Assembly (NCBI GenBank): GCA_943737045.1 | Contig: CALSFV010000013.1 | Location: 596,501-660,500 of the forward strand | Direction of reading: 5' to 3' | DNA length: 64,000 nt | Source of the DNA: Parapristionchus giblindavisi | Taxonomy: Eukaryota; Nematoda; Chromadorea; Rhabditida; Diplogasteridae | Part shown: positions 10,349 to 22,300 of the stretch, piece by piece | Position numbering within the stretch: the first letter of the stretch is position 1 | Layout: every line of letters starts with the position of its first letter | Notes under the pieces: model-generated | What the model was told of the DNA's origin: nothing | Database searches by the model: none | Seen by the model: only the letters and a program-made list of their open reading frames with translations | Position numbers and translations under genes: made by a program

Positions 10349-13300
10349 ATGTTTCTTCTTCTTCATTTCATCTCGCTTTCTGCGCTCTGCGCTACAGTTA
10401 CTGTAATACATAAATATTTCATATTTTAACATTTTAGTAATGAGCGACTGTGAGCCACTTATACAATTGACAAAAAATGATATGGTTAATGGATACGTAT
10501 ACACTGGGGAAGCAATTCTTCTAGAAAACGGAACTGTCTCCTGCAAAACGGAAAACGAGATAGTGGTTGTGGTATGTGCCGAGTTTTCTTATCTACATAG
10601 CAAGGGGGATCAGTCATACGAAGCTCTCGTTCGTTTTTACGTTTTTTTTCTCTGACCAGGGAATGGTCAACCATCCCCGCGGCGTTATGGTTAGTGACAT
10701 ATAGCATTCGAACTGTCATGTGATTCTGATACGAGACCGATGAGAAGAAATCTAAAATGTTAATGCGCTTCGAGAAAATCGATATTGAAATTCGGCCAAA
10801 TCATGCCCGCACCCTTTTTTGATAATGCAACGATTACAAACAACGAATTGTTTAAAAAAAATTATGCATCGATGCGGCATGATGCGGCTCCCCGCGGGCC
10901 GCAACCTGCCGCGTTTAGGGAGGGCGAACGTGCGACGCTGTCCACACTCAACCAAACATTTTCGTTTCTGCGGTGATATTAATATTATCTGATGATACAA
11001 CGATCACAACCAATGAGATATTTGGAAAAAAATATTCACCAATGCGGCATGATGCGGCCCGCGGGCCGCGGGGGGGGGCGTTTAGGGAGCGCGAACGTGC
11101 GGGACTGTAGTCTTGTCATTCGGGTGTTCATTTTTGGCAATCCACAAAATGTTTCGGCATTGCCGAAATTGACGAAAGAATACCACCCCAGAAAATGGAA
11201 ATTTTTTGTAAGAAAAATTTGACCCAAAAACTGTAATTCCTATTGCATTATATTGCGAAACAGGATACTCTGGTATTTTGCCACTTAAAGTCTACTTAAA
11301 CTTTCCCACTTTAAGTAGACTTTAAGTAAACTTAAAGTGAGATGTAAGTCTACTTAAAGTGGTGTGGTATACTGTAATGCATTTCGTCAAATGTTCTTTC
11401 ACTTAAAGTTTACTTAAAGTCTGTGACGTAGTTTAAGTAGACTTTAAGTGGCAAAATACCAGAGTAGATGCGAATTGGCTCCTGTTCTTAAAGGCTTACC
11501 CAGAGCTAATTTTACACTCTCCGCGCTGGCCATACTCTTACCTTATTGTATAAAACCGTGAATAAGACATAGTAAAATCAGCTTGGCGTTTGCCTTTAAA
11601 GTTGAGCACTAAAGGGCAAACTAATGCGTACTCTCTCGCAAAGAAAGAACTCGACAGAGTACGGCCAGATCAGAGAGTTTCTAATTCAGGTTTTCACTTT
11701 TGTTTCTTGACAGCGACTTTTCAGAGTAATTTTGATCGAATTTGGACGACTTACGACCTCAGATGCAACGATTTTGGGTGAGTTATTCATGATATTCAAG
11801 AAATAATTTTAAAATATCAGCTCTGTTAAGTCTCATGCCTGCTATCTGCAAGTTAAAGAAGGGGACCCTAGAGTTTTTCATGACTAAACTGGCCAGGAAG
11901 AACTATAGATCACATCTCCCCGTACACAAAATCAATTTCTAAAATGTTAGATTCCCCGGAAAAATCCGTAATCCGAGCTTGTAGTATAGTGTAGTGTAGC
12001 TTATAGCATTGATCCCGCAGGGAAAGACCCGAATGTTAGAATTTGAAGGATAAATATATAGAAAGCGGGAATCGAACCCGCGTGGCGCGGTTACGACTAC
12101 AGGCCACTGATCTACACATATAAATTCAAACAGAATATAAGGTCACATGTCCAACGTTCTTCACGTTAATAGCGCTCCCAAAATCTCCTGGTTGCACATC
12201 CTTAAAATAGAAACAGGGGTGTATTCTATCTCTCAAAACAAAGTTCTCTAAATCTCTCGAAATGCATGCTCCCTAGTTCTCTTTCGCAACTTTCTAACGA
12301 ATTCCCGTTTACAATTCTCTATATATGAATTTTTTCTCACATTTTTCGAATTCTTTGTTCTTACAAGGAGTCTCTCTCAGCTTAAGGTGGCGATCAGAGA
12401 TGAGTCATAGCTCATCTGAAAGCCCTTTTTCTGTAGATTAAGAATATCTGCTTAAAAAATGCTAAAGAGGTCTGTGCACGGACTTAAAGCCTGCCAAATT
12501 TAGAAAAATTCCAACCCTGCTATGATGCGCGCAATGATGGGTTAGTTCTCCGAGTTATCCCTGCGAGCTAATATTGCTGCAGAGGTAGAAATGAGTTATT
12601 ATGATATATCTAACGAACTTGGATTAGTTTAGAAGGACGAAAAGTGTTAAACAACAGTGTAAAACTAATGCAAAAAATGGAAAGGTTTCTACAGCCGGTA
12701 CAAGTGCACCTCGTCGGCCTTTGCAATTCACTATTGGAAATTCACCATGGGAAAGGGAGAACGAGGACCACTAGCTAGCTGTACCACCACTAGCTTGCAG
12801 AAATAACGCGGAGAACTAGCCGTATCATTGCGGGGTGGGAGTTGCAATAGTTTCGTTAGGCTGTCAGTCCGTGCACAGACCTCTTTAGCATTTTTTTAAG
12901 CAGATATTCTTAATCTACAAAAAAAGGGCTTTCAAATGAGCTATGACTCATCACTGATCGCCACCTTAAGTCCTGAGAGACTCCTTGTTAGACACGAATG
13001 TAGCACGCGATCTTGCACATCGGTGATACCCTGACAACATAGGGGAGGTATCAGAACGGCAACGATCAAAACAGCAACAATCAAAACGGAAACGGATCTT
13101 AAAGGGAGCGTTACCTCACTCAATGGTCTCTGCATTGCGCACACTATTTCTCTGTTCTCTAACAACGAGAGAGCATTGCGAGTCGAAGAGACCATTGAGA
13201 GAGGTTACGCTCCCTTTAAATCTGTTGGGATATGGCCTATGTCAACAAAAGTTGTATCATTGTAATCAGTGAGAGTGTACGGTATTGTGCTACCGTAACC

Positions 13301-16300
13301 GTCGGGAATCGCGAACTGATTATTTTCATTCGACCATGACCCGGGGTTCATGGTTGAAAATGTCCGAAGTTGAAAAATTCATGATCAGTTCGCGATTCCC
13401 GACGGTTACGGTAGTACAATACCGTACATCCCCACTGATGACAATGATACAACTTTTGTTGCCATAGGCCATCTCCCAACAGACTTATAATCCGTTGCCG
13501 TTTTGATTGTTGCCGTTTTGATACCCCCTCACAACATAGGGTCTTCGCAGTTTGACAAGGATTGCCTGCCTCGTTGCATGACTTCATAGAATGTCTCCAT
13601 ACAAGGAAGAGTTAATTAATTAATTAATTCTTTATCCTATCAGCACATTAAAGAAGGGGACTCACGAGATTTGGGCTGCGCTATTGACATGAAGAACGTG
13701 GGACATAGGAAGTGACGTTCTGTTCTATATTAGATTTGACTACGTAGAGCGTGTGGCTCAGTGGTTAGTAGTCAGCGCTTGTAACTGCGCCACACGGGTT
13801 CGATTACCGTTTGCAAATTTCTATACAATTTCAAAAACTCGCGCCTTTCCCTGGGCATATCAATGAACTTTAAGTCCGAATTAAGGTATTCTGGGGCATC
13901 TAAACTTTTAGAGAAAATTGTTTTTGTATACAAGGAGATGTGATCAATAGTTCTGTCTGGCCAGTTTAGTCACGAAAAAACTAGTGGGTCCCCTTCTTTA
14001 AATGCAGAGGGGGCCAAAACAGGGGGAAATCATGGAAGAGTGCAGAATAAAAATTAGCAAAATTATTACATTAAAAAAAATTGTACACTTTTTTTTGAAT
14101 TTTTAAACTTGAAAAGAATTGATGCTTATAACATCATGCTTACGCAAATGAGATATTATACTATAAGTAGCATTTGGAAAGATAACCCTGTAACCATGAC
14201 AACCATGGCCAAAAAAGATAAAAAATCATGAAACAAAAAAGTAAGGGACTTTTGAGGCAACCTAATACAAACAATCTATCACGCGTGTCGCGTAAGGTTC
14301 GAATAAACGGTGGCACATTGAAAAAGTCGAAAATGAGCAGAGGTAATTTTTTGGTAGTCCATAGGGTCCCTAACAACATGGCTCGAACTTTTTTTCATAT
14401 CTTCATTTTCAACGTCGAGAGACGACGTCAAACTTTTTGGAGGCCAACATCGGCCGACTTTGGAGCTCTGTAGCTCTTCGGGGTGTGGTTTTGGTATCGA
14501 GTCATCAACAGAAGAATTTCCAGGAATGCCAAGGAGAATGCACCTGCATCATTGGCCGATCGATATTTTTATTAGTATTTGTGCAAATCGATTTTGTTGT
14601 ATAGTTTTCGTAAAAATATATGGGCCGAAAGTTTTCAATAGCTCATTCGACAGAGCCCGACGAGAGGATTTCAATGGTATGCTGAATGTCTACTTTATCT
14701 ATATGCGCTCGAAAGTTATGAGCACTTCAAGGTTTTAATTGTGTACGGCACGAGAGGAGAGTGACGCAGCCAGTGATCTACCCACTCATGTGCCTCCTGT
14801 GAACAATTCGCTCATTTTTTTATTGTTGCACTAGTAAATCTCCAAGTTATTATTGATAATTTTCAAATATTCGTTTCTATAATTTAATTCATAATTCATA
14901 ACCAATCTATGAATATTGCTCACCAGAAATGCAAATTACAACAAAACAACAGAGAGGAGTAAAATTCAAAGGAATATTTCGTAACACTCTTCCTCGACTA
15001 CCATCCTAATGTAGTCATCTTCGGGTTTTCCTAGAATCCCCTCATCCTCGACCTCTCCCTCCTCGAAGACGTCATCGTCCATATCCGAGTCCTTCGACTC
15101 CACAGCTCTTCTTTTCCTGTTCAATCCACTGGTCGATCGAACACTCGACTTCGTCTCAGTGCTCTTCAGATACAATCGGAACCATGGTGACCTCTGACAG
15201 AGCTTTATCGAAAAAATTTAGACTTTGAAAAATCAGCAAAAGAAAACTGCAGCAAGGGTGATCGAACCCCTGACAGCCAAAAGCAAGTGCCGACACCTTA
15301 TCCACTACACCACACACGGTTGGTTTAAAGGTTGGTAGATGTGTCCACCAACCAATCCGGATGTATTGTGTAGAAATCCACACGAATTTCTCGATCAAAA
15401 AATATTGAAATGCTCATAACTTTCGAGCGCATTTAGATAAAGTAGACATTCAGCATACCATTGAAATCCTCTCGTCGAGCTCTGTCGAATGAGCTATTGA
15501 AAACTTTCGGCCCATATATTTTTACGAAAACTATACAACAAAATCGATTTGCACAAATACTAATAAAAATATCGATCGGCCAATGATGCAGGTGCATTCT
15601 CCTTGACATTCCAGGAAATTCTTCTGTTAATGACTCGATGCCAAAACCACACCCCGAAGAGCTACAGAGCTCCAAAGTCGGCCGATTTTGGCCTCCAAAA
15701 AGTTTGACGTCGTCTCTCGACGTTGAAAATGAAGATATGAAAAAAAGCTCGAGCCATGTTGTTAGGGGCCCTATGGACTACCAAAAAATGCATTAATATG
15801 TGGGGGCCAAAAAATGTGCCAAACACCCACGGATTTTACTCGATTCTTCAGCGACACGCGTGCTATGTATTTTTATTCAGATATGCCAAGGGCTCAAGTG
15901 AATGGAGCTTAATTAACATAATCGTAATCATTTCTATACGTTTTCTGTATATTTCCTTTTAAAATTCATACACTTTTTAGGCCGGATGTGTTTCGAAAGA
16001 GGACCATTGTGAGCGTTTGTATTGTGTCATTAAATTATTCAATGATTTTTTCACAACATTTGATAATCATAATTGATTTTCCATTTAGACTGCACGATAT
16101 TCGATAATGAACAAATCCGTGCTGGAAATCACTCTTGCCCAGCGGGAAAGATGGTGCACGTGCAAGGCGGATATTTCGAACTAGAACATGATATTGCGCA
16201 ATTTATTACATGTAACATAAACGGAACAATTAGTTTCAATGAAAACACTATCGATCCAGTAAATATGACAATTGCGTGTATCGGTAAGGTGGTTTATTGA

Positions 16301-19300
16301 TATTTTATAATATCTATATTTCTTTCATGCTAAATCGGACTTGAAGCCATGTAAATCCCATTTTAGATTCAAGGTCATGTCCACAAATTGAAGACATTTC
16401 CTCAGATGAAATATCTTCCGCTTACGTTGGCCTATATACTGGAAAAGCAAGAGCCCTTCATTTCAGCACATACAGTCTTATTAAGTGCGAGTCGGGAAAT
16501 CCTTTGGTGGTATGTTATTAACTATAAAACCTTATTTAAAATAATATTTAAAGGTGGAGTCCCACGAATATTTTCGTGAACAAGCTGTGAAGCGAAAAAG
16601 ATAGAAAAAAATATTATGCATGTCATACAATTAGTATTTTATGCATATTGATCGCTAGAATCCTGAATGAAGCATGTTTGCTAGGGAAAGCAAGGTGCGA
16701 ATTTTTAAAATTTGAAAAGTTCAGCAATAAGTTTCGAATCAGCAATAAGTTTCGAATCAGCAACGTTACGCTAACTAGCCCGCACTTTTTCCACTGCACC
16801 ATGCGATATATAAATGGCGATGCAAATTTCTAACGTGCGAGGGAGATACCTTATGCTCGCTATTAGAATTGAGAGATTGAGTTCCTGGCTCGTGTAGTTC
16901 AGTGGTTAGTAGTCGGCGCTTGTAACCGCGCCACGCGGGTTTCTATTCCCGTTTGAAATGTATCCTTCAAATTAAAAAAAATCGAGCCTTTCCCTGGGGA
17001 ATCAATGAACAAAATTTTAGAGAAAATTGTTTTTTTTATCCAGGGAGATGGGATCTAGAGTTTTGCCCTGTTTAGTCACGAAAAAACTCGAGGTTCCGAT
17101 TCTTTAAGTTTTTTTTTTCAGAAAACGAAGAATGGAATATTATCCTATCGAAATGTCGGTTGCACGAGTGATAAGTTAGTTTATTTTTATCCAATACAAG
17201 TTTTCAATAATGCAATATATTTTTATGTCGCGAAATTTTTAACTACCAAAAAACTTTAAAACAGTAATTCAACACTCTTTCCCCACTTCAGTTGGTTCCA
17301 GTTGGAAAAAACAGAGGAGCGTATAGAATCGGTACTTACAGATTTCAAGGTATTTATACATCATTGCAAATTTCCTTTCGGTTTAATCTTTTCATTTAAT
17401 CGACATGAATCACATCAATAAAAAAAATTGTTTTGACGCTTCGTTTAAAATAATATAGGACACAGTATTTGAAAATTTTTGCATTTCTTGTCAAGAAAAA
17501 AGGCAGAATCATTCTTCCTTTTTTTGCGGTGTTCATCGCTCACAAAAGACCCTCGCCAGTTCGTCACCATTAATCCTCTTTTGCTCATTTGTTTATTCAA
17601 ATAATGTTTCAAAATATGGTATTTTCAACTATTTGTTTCACTGGATAATTCTTCCTCGAGAAGAAAGGAAAGAATGATTTTGCCATTTTTTTGATTGACA
17701 AGAATTGTAGAAATTTTCAAATACACTGTCCTATATTTTATGAAACAAGGGGAAAATTGCACGGCAATACAGTTACATTGCCAAGAAAAATTGCACTAAA
17801 TTTACGACGAACATTATCGTCAATTCGATTTATAATGGCACAAAATTATTTTAAAAAGAATTTCACTAATTCAAATTGGTTATTATTTCTTCAGGTTGCA
17901 TGCATCAATATCGATTTACAGGAAGGAAAATGTTAGTTTAAAGATGGAGACCCACGAGTTTTTTCGTAATAAGACTGTTCGGATATTATGATAGAGATTC
18001 ATCACACGAATCGAAAGACATATCTGATATTGATTCCCGATATGTTTAAAGTTCACTATGAGCATTGAAAGTGCAACTTTCAAGGCATATAGAGAGTGCT
18101 CATCGAATTTGCATACTTTCTCTCTCATTTTCTCATTATCCCTTACGCCAATTACCATATAGGGTGATGTAAACAATAAATTGTGGCAAACTTGTGCTTT
18201 TTGCAGGTGCGTGACAAGGATTGACAACTTTATCGCACCCAATTGCAGTCAGACATCAAATTTAGTACTGATTGTTGTCAATGTGTCTAATAATTATTTG
18301 TGGTTGCAATTAATGAATGAACTGTTGACAGACAAGAAAAATGAGGATGATACAAGTCATGACCAGAGAAATGTGCTTCTTTCTAGTCAGACAACAAAAA
18401 ATCTTCTTTTTGATGTCAATCGATTCTTGCCTTCTCATTGACATCAAAACGAATATTTTTTGTTGTCTGAATAGAAAGAAGCACATTTCTCTAGTCATTC
18501 CATTTTTTGGTGCATTTTCACATCCTCATAATAATGAGACGATAGTTCATTAGTCAAAGCGGCGCACCTCAGACAGGTTTGGTGACACGGCGGAGAGTGT
18601 GACAGAGAGAATCATTTGATGCCATCTCGCACGCACACCCTCTCTAATGCAGCCCACCAAACCCGCCTGGCATCCGCCTCGCCCTCTTTATAAGTAGGAA
18701 AACGTGATTAGCCATTCATTGTTGCCTCGCTATTACAGAGGCTGAACTAATGTGTTCTGACGTGTATCATCCTCAGTTTTCTTGTCTGTCTACAAAATAG
18801 TCACTATCTGTTGCCACATTTATTTATTTCATACAATGACTACAATCGTTTTACTTTTTGAAGTCTGACAACAAAGTTCTCCGATAAAGTTGTCAATCGT
18901 TTGCCGTTGTCGCACACCTGCAAAAAGCACAAGTTTGCCAAAATTTATTGTTTAAATCACCCTATATAATATAAACAATAGCCAGCATGCTTATCGTGGC
19001 GGGAGTCAGTCATGCCAACTCATGGGTCCCCTTCTTTAAAAAGAACAAAGACAATTCAAAATTAACGTTTGCCTGTTGGGACGAGAAAGAATTCAGATAA
19101 CCTCTGCACTATCCTCTTCTATTCTCCTCTTTTTACATCTTTTTTTCCTTTTCCTTACTCGTGGACGTCACATATAAGCAATATTTTTTTATTATCAAAC
19201 AAAAATGGTAGTAAATATTAGGGTTGCAGGAACGGGGGCGAATTCTACGCACCCTATTGCCACCCCGTTCTTTCTCTCTCGCAATCACCCGTGAGAGGCA

Positions 19301-22300
19301 CTCTCTCCCTTCCTAACTTCGTAGTTTGCCAAACCACGGCTAGAGAGTGCGTAGTCCCCGCACCTTTGCGGGGATTACGCACTCTTTCTCGCCTCTCACA
19401 AGGGAAGTCTGGTTGGGCGGTCCCGGACTTCGGGATGGGACATATATCATTCGATAGGTATTCGAAAAAGAAGATTTTTCATGTTGACCATTTTGGCAGA
19501 ATGCCACTGGGCGCAGAGTTATTTGCATATTTCTCCGAATTTTCACCCTACAATGAAACACATTCTCTGTGAGATCGAACGCAATCAGTTTTGAATAAGA
19601 GTGGTAAACAACACAAACAATGGTTAAAATGAATTTATTTATTTTTATTTTAACTTAAAGAGGATGATCTATGTATCTTTTGTTTGCAAGTTCGATTCCC
19701 GCACAAGCTATCTCATAGAGAATGTGTTTCATTGTAGGGCGAAAATCCGGTGAAATATGCAAATAACTTTGCGCCCAGGGGCATTCTGCCAAAATGGTCA
19801 ACATGAAAAATATTCTTTTTCGGATACCTATCGAATGGTATATGTCCCATCCCGAAGTCCGGGACCGCCCAACCAGATATGTGTTCAAACGTGCCTCAAT
19901 GGGGGCGAGGCGGGTGGACTGAAGAGGGAGTAGGGAGAGGGTCAGGGAGAGGCGAGAAAGAGTGCGTATTCCCCGCAAAGGTGCGGGGACTACGCACCCT
20001 CTGGCAGTCTCTCTTCTCTCGTGCGAGGAAATACGAGAGAGGGGCAAGAAATGGGAAGAGGGCGCGGTAAATTCGACTACGCCTACGCAACGGCAACCCT
20101 AGTACATATTCTGTTGTTTCCAAGCTAGCAGTCTACTTAAGAGACCGGCTCGGTAAGACTCGAGCATTTTGACCCCCTGCCGGACATTCGCCAAGACTTT
20201 CGATCTGGCCCTCAATACTTTCATCATAGACACATACCGGGGGGAGACCGATGAAAGTTATAGTGAAAATTCCCTTAGACTCAAACCCGGCTCACATATG
20301 CCGCATAAAATAAAAAATTGAAAAATTGATAACTTTTAAATCTTGATAGCTAGGACTTTTATTTCTTTTTATTGGTGAATAACATGTCATGCACTCTTAT
20401 AAACACAGCTGAGCAGTAATATCATATCGTTCTGAATATGTTTTTTCGTGTCTGATTTTCAGATTTTTCCTCTTCTATCCTCGTTGAAGAGAGACGGCAA
20501 GAATTGACATAGTACATAATGTAGCCCTGACAATTCTGTACATGATGGTCACATTCCCTTGAAAATCCAACTTTTCTGAAACATCGAGAATTGCAACTGA
20601 ATGTGAGATATTTGTAATTTTCAAAAATCTAAAATTAAATTTCTTGTAAATCGAAAGAGTATTAGGTAGCTTTATTATGTCATTTTACTCGTAGTGATGC
20701 GCGTATACTGAAAAAATATACAAATAGACTCAGACGATATTTTTTTTTTAAATTTAAAAATTATTATTTTTCTTTTTATTTTTTCAACCTGCACATTGAG
20801 TCGACCGTCAAGGCAAATTGATTCATAGGGCGGATGGTGGCTGATGCATGTCCGTTTGCGAAAACAACTGCCACGTGAAGAATCGTCGTTTCGCAGATCT
20901 AGAATTTATTTTTTTAAATCATCAAACTTGAAAATTTATATGTTTCTTTCATATAAATCGAGTACAAGGTGGCGTACGGTAACCAAAGCTGTACCATTGT
21001 TATCAGTAGGAGTGTACTGTACTGCACTACCGTAACCGTCAGGAATCGCGAACTAATTTTTTTTCAGTCGACCCATGATTTTCAACCATGACCCCGGGTT
21101 CATGGTTGAGAATGGCCGAAGTCGAAAAATTCATGATCATCCCAGACCAAATACTATATGCCATTATATCAACAGTGAGCCAATTTTTATTTTTAGGGAT
21201 ACCATTTCCCGAACTATCGTAATTTAGCTACCGTACCCTATAATAATGGGTGAAATTCTCGGATAATTCAGGTGCGTGCATTACTATTACGGTAATTCGA
21301 GTTATGGTATCCATAAAAATAAAAGTTGGCTCACTGTTGATATAATGCCACATAGTATTTGATCTGGGATCATCATGAATTTTTCGACCTCAGCCATTCT
21401 CAACCATGAACCCCGGGTCATGGTTGAAAATCATGGGTCGACTGAAAAAAAATTAGTTCGCGATTCCTGACGGTTACGGTAGTGCAGTACAGTACACTCC
21501 TACTGATAACAATGGTACAGCTTTGGTTACCGTACGCCACCTTGTACTCGATTTATATGAAAGAAACATATAAATTTTCAAGTTTGATGATTTAAAAAAA
21601 TAAATTCTAGATCTGCGAAACGACGATTCTTCACGTGGCAGTTGTTTTCGCAAACGGACATGCATCAGCCACCATCCGCCCTATGAATCAATTTGCCTTG
21701 ACGAACGACTCAATGTGCAGGTTGAAAAAAATAAAAAGAAAAATAATAATTTTTTAAAATTTTTAAAAATATCGTCTGAGTCTATTTGTATATTTTTTCA
21801 GTATACGCGCATCACTACGAGTAAAATGACATAATAAAGCTACCTAATACTCTTTCGATTTACAAGAAATTTTATTTTCGATTTTTGAAAATTACAAATA
21901 TCTCACATTCAGTTGCAATTCTCGATGTTTCAGAAAAGTTGGATTTTCAAGGGAATGTGACCATCATGTACAGAATTGTCAGGGCTACATTATGTACTAT
22001 ATCAATTCTTGCCGTCTCTCTTCAACGAGGATAGAAGAGGAAAAATCTGAAAATCAGACACGAAAAAACATATTCAGAACGATATGATATTACTGCTCAG
22101 CTGTGTTTATAAGGGTGCACGACATGTTATTCACCAATAAAAAGAAATATAAGTCCTAGCTATCACGATTGAAAAGTTATGAATTTTTACTTTTTTTATT
22201 TTATGCGGCATATGTGAGCCGGGTTTGAGTCTAAGGGAATTTTCACTATAACTTTCATCGGTCTCCCCCCGGTATGTGTCTATGATGAAAGTATTGAGGG

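Larger units (their letters stand above)
11857..13997. mobile_element. TTAA-flanked fold-back element with nested insertions and tRNA-like arms
   Basis: TTAA lies at 11853-11856 and 13998-14001. The inverted ends begin AGAAGGGGACCC. The arms (about 11857-12360 and 13540-13997) are complementary, and each holds a tRNA-like module: 12058-12116 on minus (B-box GGGAATCGAACCCGC read reversed) and 13749-13815 on plus (GGCTCAGTGGTTAG, then GGTTCGATTACC). The core is filled by two later insertions at 12364-12987 and 13042-13530. TTAA target use is the hallmark of piggyBac-type mobilisation. It lies in the gene 2 C1-D1 intron. Confidence 0.8.

Noticed and set aside
13749..13815. Functional tRNA genes at the tRNA-like segments
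   Set aside because: A- and B-box words are present but acceptor and anticodon stems do not pair well, and the copies are embedded in transposon arms.
14460..14738. Frames starting MELCSSSGCG on both strands (also 15433-15675)
   Set aside because: They are mirror images in the arms of the 14347-15788 palindrome; the terminal repeats generate them without codon constraint.
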